Shown: positions 11,204 to 20,531 of the stretch, piece after piece
How positions within the stretch are numbered: position 1 is the first letter of the stretch
Layout: every line of letters begins with the position of its first letter
Source: Diabrotica undecimpunctata
Taxonomy: Eukaryota > Arthropoda > Insecta > Coleoptera > Chrysomelidae
DNA: 64,000 nt
Direction: 5' to 3'
NCBI RefSeq assembly: GCF_040954645.1
Contig: NC_092804.1
Location: 90,056,316 to 90,120,315, forward strand
The notes under the pieces: generated by a model
What the model was told of the DNA's origin: nothing
Seen by the model: the letters and a program-made list of their open reading frames with translations, nothing else
The model's database searches: none
Translations under genes and position numbers: made by a program

Positions 11204-11216
<13 letters not shown>
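10784..11216 (+). repeat. 46-bp direct repeats flanking the SINE
   Basis: AATGAACCA..AAGTAT..TGCTGACAACGTAAGGAAGTAAAC occurs at 10784-10829 and again at 11171-11216 with a few mismatches. The second copy runs straight into the 64-bp palindrome. Both copies sit beside (TA)n tracts, which suggests duplication or repeat-mediated rearrangement around the SINE. Confidence 0.75.
10867..11166 (+). mobile_element. tRNA-derived SINE
   Basis: The first 75 bp are tRNA-like, with a polymerase III A box TAGCGCAAGCGG (10877-10888) and a perfect B box GGTTCGAATCC (10921-10931). A 200-bp unrelated body follows and ends in an (ATT)n tail at about 11151-11166. Head plus body plus simple tail is the standard layout of a tRNA SINE, transcribed by Pol III and mobilised by a partner LINE. 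It is not a functional tRNA gene: the head is not followed by a terminator and the anticodon arm is ambiguous. Confidence 0.85.
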
Positions 11217-11763
<547 letters not shown>

Positions 11764-12356
11764 CGGAAGTGACGCCACTCTAGGCCACGCCTCCCTGGTG
11801 ACGTAGGAACGTCCCCCGTGTCTCAAGACCACGCCCTCGGCCAATGGAGACGTAGGTACGCCTCTCGTGTCTCTAGGCCACGCCCCTCGGCCAATGGTGT
11901 CATAGGAACACCTCCAAGTAAACGCCTGACCAATGGTGACATAGGAACGTCCCCACTCGTGATGTTAGAACATATCCTCGACCAATGGTGGCATAGGATT
12001 GTCCCCTCGTGACGTTAGAACATATCCTCGACCAATGGTGACACAGAAACGCCCCCAAGTAAACGCCTGACCAATGGTGGCATAGAAACGTCCCCTCGTG
12101 ACGTTAGACCATATCCTCGACCAATGGTGATACAGAAACGCAACACTCGTGACGTTAGAACGTATCCTCGACCAATGGTGGCACAAAAACGCCCTACTTG
12201 TGATGTCAGAACGTATCTATATCCAATAGCGGCACCATGACATCGAATTGAGTTCATCCTCGTGTCTCACCGACCAATGGTGACATAGGAACGCCCCCAA
12301 TGGGAAAGTGTGCATCGACGTCCAATAAAAACGACGTACATCGACCAATGGTGAAG
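11764..12356 (+). repeat. Tandem ~50-bp repeats each carrying CCAATGG
   Basis: About nine degenerate units follow the pattern CGTGACGTTAGAA, then TATCCTCGACCAATGG, then TGACATAGAAACG and CCCC. Some units contain a shorter insertion, CCAAGTAAACGCCTGACCAATG. Nearly every unit has CCAAT in the same orientation plus a TGACG/GACGTT motif. Arrays like this near the end of DNA elements often serve as protein-binding subterminal repeats or promoters. Neighbouring repeats (12357-12533) recur inverted at 60078-60322. Confidence 0.85.
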
Positions 12357-12533
12357 GCTATCACGAAAAGACACCCAAACGCCCCCCCATTCCCCATAAT
12401 AACGAAGATACGCCTCAACGTACACCAATGAGAACGACTGGTGGAGACGTATCACGAAAATACACCCAAACGCCCCCCATTCCCCCAATAATAACGAAGA
12501 TACGCCTCGATGAATACCAATGGCGACAGCCGA
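12357..12533 (+). repeat. Two tandem ~90-bp units, also present inverted at 60 kb
   Basis: Each unit runs TATCACGAAAA, ACACCCAAACGCCCCCC, CATTCCCC, AATAACGAAGATACGCCTC and a CCAATG or ACCAATGG box. The same two units appear reverse-complemented at about 60140-60322. Confidence 0.85.
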
Positions 12534-12600
12534 AAAGAAGACGATTTGACAGCCGAAAAGAAGAAGACAAATTAACGTTGACAGACAAAGATAAGAAGTG

Positions 12601-12776
12601 TGTAATTTTTAATCAACTTCGTATATATTTTATAGACGATGATTAGCGTAAGAACTTTCGTAAATTTTCTCAATTTATATTTTACGAGTAATTTTTAATA
12701 TACCTCATATATATTTTATCCACAACAATTAGCGTAATAGCAAAAATTCGTTTATTTTTCAATATATATTTTACGA
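12601..12776 (+). repeat. Tandem duplication, ~87 bp x 2
   Basis: GTAATTTTTAAT, then TATATATTTTAT, then ATTAGCGTAA and TATTTTACGA repeat once with substitutions, and a third partial unit starts at about 12777. The inverted copy at 60078-60140 has only one unit. Confidence 0.75.
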
Positions 12777-13071
12777 GTAATTTAAAATTCCAACCAGCGG
12801 ATGTGCATTTGCTATTAAGATTTCTCACACGTCGCAGGAAACACGTGCAACAATTTTTTTCAAGAATCAGCTTATTAGTCATTAGACACCGGACGTAATA
12901 TGACGCCAAATATTGCTAACGAGAACTTTACCGGATATTATTGCATTCCTTTTTAACATTCTCTCACACTTCAGCGTTTTCACAGTCGAGAATATCCGGT
13001 GCACGTGTAACACGATTGAGCTTGTTATATTTCCGGTCGAGTTACATCATACCAGCCTGTCTATTTAATGA
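12777..13071. other. Non-coding stretch upstream of the predicted promoter
   Basis: No convincing ORF. It probably holds upstream control sequence of the 74-aa ORF transcript. Confidence 0.35.
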
Positions 13072-13104
13072 ACGAATACATTTTGTACTTCCATTCTGCA
13101 GTCA
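13072..13104 (+). promoter_or_regulatory. Predicted core promoter (TATA-like box plus Inr)
   Basis: TATTTAAT starts at 13072 and an Inr-like GCAGTCA places the initiating A at 13100, a 28-bp spacing normal for animal Pol II promoters. A transcript from here would reach a possible donor at 13153 (GTAATG) and the acceptor at 13446-13448. Inferred from spacing only. Confidence 0.4.
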
Positions 13105-13448
13105 ACATTTGCAAAAGCCACAGTGGTCGTTTGTGTTACAAGAAGCTTAGTGGTAATGTGTTCGTTTGGTGTTTGTGCTACAAATAAAAATTAAAAAGTG
13201 ATTACTATTTTATATATTTTAGAGGGCTCGTATTTGATTTTATACACCATCATTCTAAGTTTGTCATATTGTTAATTTATTTCTGCATTAATTAAAACAT
13301 GCAATATTATTTGTAAATATGTTTAATTTTCTCGTTTTTAAAGTAGAACACTGCATTTCACAGATAATAAAGTAGATATTGATTAAAAAATAGAAGCACG
13401 CAAAAAAAATATTTCGATGGTAAATTAAGAAAATATATATTGTTGCAG

Positions 13449-13673
13449 ATGGATCTAGCAAAAATGAATGCATCATCTTTGGTTGCAGAACGCAAAGTAA
13501 TAAAAAAATTGGTAGATTTGCCAATTGGGATACCCTTTCCAATTCACTCAGGAAAAGTGGTAAACACAAAATTTGGGGAAGCAGTTCTATTGGATTTAGG
13601 TACTGAAGTCGTGTTCCTGCCTCATCGGGTGACTGTCCAGCCTCTGACATCATTTAAAACAGCTGAGCATTAA
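13449..13673 (+). CDS. 74-aa protein of the PolB-type element, function unknown
   Basis: The ATG at 13449 follows directly on a splice-acceptor-like TTGTTGCAG, so the coding exon probably starts exactly at its start codon after a 5' UTR intron (candidate 13153-13448). The product is short and partly hydrophobic, with a compact beta-rich pattern: IPFPIHSGKVVNTKFGE, then AVLLDLGTEVVFLPHRV. The pattern resembles a small single-domain protein such as an OB-fold, but I cannot name a family with certainty. A GTGAGT donor lies 11 bases after the stop (13685), hinting at a spliced transcript continuing downstream. It lies 1 kb upstream of the polymerase gene in the same orientation; a DNA-binding accessory role is only a guess. 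Confidence 0.6.
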   Translation: MDLAKMNASSLVAERKVIKKLVDLPIGIPFPIHSGKVVNTKFGEAVLLDLGTEVVFLPHRVTVQPLTSFKTAEH

Positions 13674-13726
13674 TAAAAATACTGGTGAGTTTTTACATTT
13701 ATTAATATTTTATTATTTATTCAATC

Positions 13727-14050
13727 ATGAGTTGTGACATTGGTAACCTCAGTAGCGATATTGTAAAACATTTAGTTAAGGCGCGAAATGTTTTGTTTCA
13801 AAATTATACACTGCGAGAAGCGAATGTTTGGTTAAAACACATCAAGAGACATTTGACTTTGTTTACTAAAGCGATTCGGTGTGGAGACTTGAAATTAGCT
13901 AAATTACGACAACTACAGACAAACGCAGGCCATTTAAAGACAATTAAATTGGAAATTAAAAATTTCGGTCTTTGCGTGGGTGGCGGAATCTTATATACTA
14001 AAACGCTAAGCCCTTTTCTTGTCCACCACTTTACTCAAAAACCATATTAG
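13727..14050 (+). CDS. Possible 107-aa protein, unknown
   Basis: An ATG frame of 107 codons between the small ORF and the polymerase gene. The first ~80 residues look helical and basic, with ITKAIRCG-like and LRQLQTNAGHLKTIKLEIK-type segments; the last ~25 are low in charge and may not be native. No domain is recognised. It could be part of the N-terminal region of the polymerase polyprotein, a separate small gene, or chance. Confidence 0.35.
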   Translation: MSCDIGNLSSDIVKHLVKARNVLFQNYTLREANVWLKHIKRHLTLFTKAIRCGDLKLAKLRQLQTNAGHLKTIKLEIKNFGLCVGGGILYTKTLSPFLVHHFTQKPY

Positions 14051-14699
14051 ATAATTCAAATATTTTTTCGGAATATTATTAGTATTACGTATGAGATTGT
14101 CAAGATATACTTTTGGTACAAAAATTCACTTCCGGTTTTGAGATGACCGGAAGTTAAAATTTACTTTAAGTTTTAGACCCCACAATGTATATATGGATCG
14201 AAAGGTCTCGTCGAGACGAATCTAAATATGTACTTCCGGTTGCGATCCGACACTGGAAGTGACCCGAAACGCGCATAAAACGTCAAGATAGAGCAAATCT
14301 GACACCGGATTCGTGATCAGCATGCAAAATTAACTGCTAAATGATAACATTGTAACAAAAAACATTGTTTTCGACGAAATATTTCGTGATATTTAATACA
14401 CTTTTTACTTGCATTATTATTGATGAATGTTATGTATATTCTTGCTTATATTGTTTGTATTGATCTCTTAATTTTTCTCGCAAAATAAAAATTTCATTTA
14501 AAAAACTCGATGTCGAGTTGGTCCGCTAGTTAATAATGAACATCGTAGAGTTAAATGGGAAGATGTAAATTTCGTATTTTCGAGTAGAGTCAGAACGGGT
14601 ATAATTATTAATTTAGGACACAAAAATTTAATGAAATTTTTCAGGGACTATTTTAAGTTATTTAAAATTCGAATTAAAAACATTTAAAAAAATTTAAAT
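14051..14699. other. Non-coding stretch with CTTCCGG inverted repeats
   Basis: ACTTCCGGT (14128-14136) pairs with ACCGGAAGT (14146-14154) over a 9-base loop, and two further CTTCCGG / CTGGAAG motifs follow by 14260. No gene is seen. This may be a short inserted repeat. Confidence 0.5.
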
Positions 14700-17600
14700 A
14701 TGATAAAATGTAATATGACATTATGTGGAGAATTTATTAGAAAATCAAATCAAGGTGATATTAACCAATTTAAATATTTCAAAACCAAAAATGCTGTCCT
14801 GGACGCAGGAACGGACTTAGTTTTATGGTTTCATAGAAACGTAGTCGATAAATTAATGCCCAAGCTATCAGAATTTGAAGAAAAGGGATCAGGGTGGGCT
14901 TTGAAAAAAATAGTTTCTTTAGAAGTCAATATAAATAAATATGAAGTGGGAAATGGAGCTTCGTCGTTCATTAGACTACCAGAACCAATCCAAAAGAAGC
15001 ATGCATGTATTAATAATAAAAACGATGATGAAGCATGCTTTTTTTGGAGCATAGTTTCGGTGATTTATCCATGCAGTTTAGATCCTACTTCTTCATATCC
15101 ACATTATGCGACTGTCTTAAATATCGATGGGCTAGAGATACCTATGACTATAAAGGGTATTTCAAAATTTGAAAAGTTAAATAACATTTCTGTAAACGTT
15201 TACGGGTTAGAAATAAATGTTGCCAAAGAGAGAACATTTTACGTAACAACACCGGTAAGGCTATGCAAAACCAAATTAACTAAACATGTATATTTATTGA
15301 TTGTGTAGGATAAATATTTTCCAAAATTGAATGACTACGAAGCACCTATGGTTCACGATGAATCTGTAGAAATTAAATATCATTATTGTATGATTAAAGA
15401 TATGTCTCGACTCATGTCTAGTCAGTTGAGTAAGAATCGTAATAAAAAAAATTTATGTGACAGGTGTTTGAATTATTTTAGCAGTTTTAACAGATTAAAC
15501 GATCATACAAAATATTGTGAGAAAATCAATGAATGTAAAGTTTCATTTCCATCATACCAGAATGTTGAATTTAAAAATCATATGTATAAACAAACGACAC
15601 CTTTTGTCGTCTATGCTGATTTTGAGTCAATGTTGCACAAAGTTAAAAACAGTCGGTTAAAATGCAAAACAACTAAATATCAGCAGCATAAGGCCTTTAG
15701 TGCAGGTTATTACGTAAAATGTTCTTACGATCAATCTCTGTCGTTTTACCGAAGTTACTCAGGTGAAGATTGCGTGGAGTGTTTTGCTGAAGAAATGTCT
15801 AAGTTGGCGGCATTTGTGCAAGGAAAAATTAAAGCTATTGTACCTATCATTGCTACACCCAGTTTTAAGATGCATCTAATGCCACATTTGCGAAAAAACG
15901 TTTTCAGATAAGGATGTAATTGTTCGTGATCATGATCATTTTACTGGAGATTTCCGAGGATTCACACACCAAGTGTGCAATTTAAATTTCAAAAAACTTT
16001 TCGTTGTCCCAATTTTTTTTCATAATCTCAGTGGTTACGATTCACATATAATGATTAGAGATCTAGCGAAAAAGGGTAGTATCAGCCTACTACCAATAAA
16101 TAAGGAAAAGTATATTTCTTTTACAATAAACGATTCCAAATCCAGCATATGGCTGAGATTTGTTGATTCACTGAGATTTTTAAATTCGTCATTGGACAAG
16201 TTGGCTGCCACAATTACAACCTGAGGATTTAAGATATTTAGCTGGTGAATTTTCAAACGCGAGTACCAAACAAATGGAATTATTGAAAAGGAAACGCATA
16301 TTTCCATACGAATATATTGATTCTTTCAATAAATTGAATGAAACACAACTACCATCAATTGATAAATTTTACAGCTCATTATCAGGTGAACACATCTCCA
16401 AAAATATGTATCATCATGCACAAACAGTTTGGCAGTCGTTCGGTATTAAAAATATTTTGGAATATAGCATGTTGTACATGAAGACAGATATTATGTTACT
16501 GACATGCATTTTTTTAAATTTTCGACAAAAATGTCGAGCCACATACTTGATTCTGCATGGTACTATACCATGCCAGGGTTTTCATGGTATGCAATGCTAA
16601 AGTATACTGGATGTAAACTTGAACTACTGAATGATATCGATAAAATCATGTTTATTGAGAAAGCTATCCGAGGTGGCATAAGTTAAGTAAGTAATCGATA
16701 TTATGAGGCAAATAACAAATACATGCATAATTATGATCCATCAAAGCCTAGTAAATATTTGCTATATTTAGATGTCAACAATTTCTATGGTTGGGCAATG
16801 TCTCAATTCTTACCATATGGAGGTTTCGAGTGGGTTGACCCCAATATTGATGTTCTTAGCATTCCTGACGACGCGGATATGGGGTACATACTACAAATGG
16901 ATTTGGAATACCCAGAACACTTGCATGACTTACATCGAGATTTACCGTTTTGTTGCGAACATCGTATTCCACCAAGAAGTAAGCTTCCAAAACTTATGAC
17001 CACCCTTTACCACAAAAAAGAGTACACTTTGCACTATCGCAATCTAAAACAAGCTCTGAATGCAGGACTCATACTAAAAAAGATTCACCGGGACCTGAAA
17101 TTCAAACAGAGCGCTTGGCTTAAGCCGTACACCGATGTTAACACCAGATTGCGAACCGCAGCAACTACAGCATTTGAAAAAGACTTGTACAAGTTAGCGA
17201 GCAATGCCATCTTTGCATCGCATCTTTGCATTGAATGGCAATCGAACTTAACAAAACAGCTTATTTTCAATAAACCATTGTACATCGGTATGTCTATTTT
17301 AGATATATCCAAAGTATGTATGTTCGATTTTCATTATAACTTTATGTTGCCATATATGGGAGTTGAAAATTGTAAGCTGATGTATGGGAACACTGACAGT
17401 TTTATCTATGAAATAAAATGTGATGACATTTACAGAGATGTTATTAAAGCAAATTTATCTAAATTCGATACATCAGACTAATCTGAGAATAATATTTATA
17501 AAATACCTCAAGTCAACAAAAAAGTTCTCGGAATGATGAAAGATGAGACAAACGGTCGCATTATGACTCATTTCGTTGGACTTAGATCTAAAATGTATTC

Positions 17601-17963
17601 GTTCAAGATCAGTACGATGGATGAGGATCGAAAGGCATTGTGGGATAAATACAAGAATAATATGGATGATGCAAATATTGAAAGAATATTGTAAATAATA
17701 ATTTAGGTGTCACAAAAAAATCTAAGGGGGTTAAATACTCAACGGTAAAAAATGACATTAGTTTCGATGATTATGTTAAGTGTTTAAACGAATTTACAAC
17801 TAAAAGCGTCTCCCAATCAACGTTACGTTCCTACGCCCATGATCTCTTTACAATAACACAAGAAAAAATTGCATTAAGTCCGTACGATGATAAACGTTAC
17901 TTGCAACAAAATGCTTATGACACGTTACCTTGGGGTCAATATGAAACCACAATGATTGAGTAA
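14700..17963 (+). pseudogene. Viral/transposon-type family B DNA polymerase, decayed
   Basis: This is a nearly full-length, dead gene for a PolB_2-like (protein-primed type) DNA polymerase of the kind found in Maverick/Polinton-like elements and related viruses of arthropods. The order is: an N-terminal GSGWALKKI / ASSFIRLP / DEACFFWS region; a C2H2-like LCDRCLNYF..H..C; FVVYADFES (exonuclease-like Asp and Glu); a CHIC..DHDHFTG..VCN zinc/HNH-like motif; FHNLSGYDSH; polymerase motif A LDVNNFYGWAM; motif C reading YGNTDS; and a C-terminus SPYDDKRYL..TLPWG. Breaks: frameshifts near 15880, 16208, 16520 and 17690, and in-frame stops at 16684-16686 and 17479-17481. Motif C normally has Asp where Asn stands (codon 17389-17391), removing a catalytic residue. 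A 54-nt intron (15255-15308) joins the first two exons in frame. Confidence 0.85.
15255..15308 (+). other. 54-nt GT-AG intron in the polymerase gene
   Basis: The donor GTAAGG at 15255 and an acceptor ending TTGTGTAG at 15308 bound an AT-rich insert. Removing it joins ...YVTTP to DKYFPKLNDYE in one frame. Size and composition are typical of short insect introns. Confidence 0.75.
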
Positions 17964-18303
17964 AACAATAAACAAATTAATAAATGAAAACATAACCAAC
18001 TTTTACAATTTTCGCTGTTAACTGAAAACCTATGTATTCAACAGAATCTTGTAAAGTGAATGCTGTAATTACATGTTTATATCTAAATAAAAATTAAATT
18101 AAATTAAAAAGTATTTTATTCCTGTAAAATAACAAAAGACAAGTTGGTTGACTAGTAAAATAACTTTATTAAAAAAACATATGCTGTGCTAAAATAAGCG
18201 TTGAAAAACGAATGTTTTTAATTGTTTTTTCACTTTATCAAATCATTTTATGAACTTAATACGAATAGAAATAAAAGACATGTTTAGATACATACTATTT
18301 TAT
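17964..18303. other. 3' regions of two convergent genes
   Basis: The space holds AATAAA-type signals for the polymerase gene on the plus strand and, on the minus strand, the A/T-rich 3' end of the convergent ORF at 18304. No other gene is seen. Confidence 0.45.
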
Positions 18304-18436
18304 TTATTCACAATTATCCAAATCATTTATAACTTTAATTTTATAACACCATACATATTCTCTCAAAGCTTGACTTAACAAAGTACTGGAGAAATTTCGA
18401 TATCGATGTTTGCAAGTATGATGATACACCGTGTGC
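18304..18436 (-). pseudogene. C-terminal fragment of a convergent gene, unknown
   Basis: On the minus strand a frame is open from the edge of the G1 LTR (18436) to a TAA at 18306-18304, about 43 codons. It is rich in aromatic and charged residues (HHTCKHRYRNF, ALREYVWCYK) and looks like real coding sequence rather than chance, with AATAAA just after the stop. It converges on the polymerase gene as expected for a compact DNA element. The rest was displaced by the G1 insertion. No family is recognised. Confidence 0.4.
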
Positions 18437-19725
18437 TGTCCTCCGGTGGCGTGTCAATCGGGAGCTGACAGCCGTGCCGGACGCATCAAGGAATTTGGAT
18501 ATTGGTCAAAATACTTGGGAATTCCAAGTTTGGCCAAATCCAAATTTCTAATTGACTCGATGCAGGGAAATTCTACTTTTGCTACGTAAAACAAAGGATT
18601 TGTTTTACATAAAAGCAGGTAGATTTTCTCTCATCGGTCAGTCGAGCTTGCCTCTTCTACTGTAGACCTAGTCGGTGCTATTATTGTTTCTACTAAGTTA
18701 TTGTTTTATTTCTGATTTCCTATATACCATTTTATTTTAGCATTATTGTATATTCAGACCTTTTCAGGTTAGAATATTACATTGATCTATATTTGTTCAT
18801 GTACGGATTGTTTGATATTTTATTTGATTATTTTGATTGTTTATTTTTCTTGTATTTTGTGTCTAAGTTGTTCTTCCGTAAGTTAAGAACACTTAGAAAT
18901 ATTTATCTTGCTTTTTCTATTTTATATTTTGATTTGTACTTTGTCTAAGTAGTTCTTTCCGGTAAGTCAAAGAACTCTTAGAAATATTTCTCTGAATATT
19001 TGACTTGTTATTTTAATTGTGCGTCTAAGCCGTTCTTTTCCGGTAAGTCAAAAGAACACTTAGAAATATTTTCATAATCATTGTTGCATTATTATTTCCG
19101 ATATTTTATCTAAGATATTTTCTTCCTTAAGTTAAGAAAATACTTAATACATTTGTCTCTTTTATTTTCTATTTTATGCTAAGTTGTTTCTTCTGTAAGT
19201 CAAGAAACACTTAGCAATATTTCCACATCTTTTCTGTATTTGATTTTTCGTATTTGTAAGTCGTTTCTTCCGTAAGTCAAGAAACACGTATAAATATTTG
19301 TATTCTTATTTTTCCATATTTTATTCTCTTGTTTGTTTTCACTCTAAGTTTTTTCTTCCGTAAGTCAAGAAACACTTAGAAATATTTCCATACCTTGTTT
19401 CATATTTACATATTTCATTTCTCTGTATTTCTGTCCTAAGTTGTTTCTTCCGTAAGTCAAGAAACACTTCGGAATATTTCTGCACTTTTCTATTCTTTTA
19501 TCTTGTGTATTTTACTGTTAATTCTAAGTTGTTTCTTCCGTAAGTCAAGAAACACTTAGAAACATTTTCTTTGCATTGTACTTTTATACCATTTTATTTT
19601 TCTTGTTTACTAAGTTATTCCTTCCGTAAGTCAAGGAATACTTAGACTATTTTACCTGTTCTGTTTTCTATTTTTGATCTGTTATTTTGTAACTGCTCCT
19701 TGGAACTGTCACCTATAACAGATAC
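18437..19725 (+). repeat. G1 5' LTR (right end approximate)
   Basis: It starts TGTCCTCCGG, the same as the 3' LTR at 43301 right after the polypurine tract. The end is uncertain because the 3' LTR is truncated: ...CCTATAACA near 19724 is a candidate. I could not recognise a tRNA-complementary primer site after it. It contains the ten-unit hairpin array. Confidence 0.8.
18863..19645 (+). repeat. Array of ten hairpin units in the G1 LTR
   Basis: Units start at 18863, 18945, 19025, 19110, 19179, 19257, 19344, 19436, 19524 and 19610 (spacing 69-92). Each has an outer stem CTAAG(T)/(A)CTTAG, an inner stem and a loop close to CCGTAAGTC. Inner stems vary but stay paired: GTTCTT/AAGAAC, AGTTCTTT/AAAGAACT, GTTCTTTT/AAAAGAAC, TATTTTCTT/AAGAAAATA, GTTTCTT/AAGAAAC, TATTCCTT/AAGGAATA. 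Spacers between units are T-rich and poorly conserved. Units 1-7 are present again in the 3' LTR (43727-44240). Confidence 0.95.
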
Positions 19726-20378
19726 TTGTCACGGTAACCGTTATTTTATACCAGTAGCAGTATTAAACCATTTCATCAGTGACAAGCAAAGATGGTCAAC
19801 ACCCGGTCTAATTCCGAGGACAGGAAGAAGTCCGCAGAGCCGGCGATGGGTCCTACAGGCCCAAATGCCCCCTTTCGGCAACATGGCGCCCAACCCACAA
19901 AATCCGAATCCACGACCCCAGAACCGTCTTCAAGCCAGCCTTCCACAGCTGACTTCATTTCTGCCCTAATGCAAGCGATGACGGCCCTATCCACTACTCA
20001 AGGCACTACACCCCAGATGCCTCAACCTGAGCCACCGAAGCCCAGGATTACATATATGAAGCCCCCTCAATTCTCAGGCCGGGACCCTGAAAACCCTCTC
20101 AACTTCCTAACCAAAGCTGAGAATTTCCTAACCAAATATGACGTAGACGAGGACAACTGGATAGACTATCTCATCGACAACTCACTCCACGGCGATGCGA
20201 AGAAATGGGCCCAGAAGTTTTCACACACGGACCTTCCATACGACACCTTCCGAGACCGTCTCCTAAGGAAATACAACGACCCTGCCGTGATTTCAGCCTT
20301 GACGTCGAAACTTCATGGAGAACATCAACGGAAGGATGAACCCACGGAAGATTTCATCAATGGTAAAGCAGCCTTATT

Positions 20379-20390
20379 CAGACGTCTCGC
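20379..20390 (+). repeat. Target site duplication of Jockey A, left copy
   Basis: CAGACGTCTCGC, repeated exactly at 25512-25523. Both copies lie in G1 gag codons, and deleting the element plus one copy restores the gag frame. Confidence 0.95.
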
Positions 20391-20424
20391 CAGTATTGGT
20401 GTTTCTTCCGAACTATAAGGTTGG
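20391..20424 (+). promoter_or_regulatory. Jockey A internal promoter (Inr + DPE)
   Basis: The element opens with CAGT; taking its A (20392) as +1, GGTTG falls at +28 to +32 (20419-20423), matching the DPE consensus RGWYV. TATA-less Inr+DPE promoters at the 5' terminus are established for Drosophila Jockey-clade elements and let the promoter be carried in the RNA. Jockey B has the same arrangement. Confidence 0.75.
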
Positions 20425-20531
20425 CTCGTGAAGCGTGCTTAATTACATTTTGCTCGAATTTAGGCAGGTTTGTTTTGGTTTGTTATTTCATAAACTCATA
20501 GATAAGGTAAGTACAAGTTTATAATTTTATA

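Noticed and set aside
12015..12488. Overlapping frames with repeated VEDMF or GRGY motifs in the CCAAT repeat block
   Set aside because: The repetition comes from the tandem DNA repeat; frames differ between units and no domain is visible.
18863..19645. A CRISPR array
   Set aside because: Spaced palindromic repeats resemble one, but the repeats vary, spacers are T-rich and related, the array lies in an LTR present twice, and the DNA is eukaryotic.
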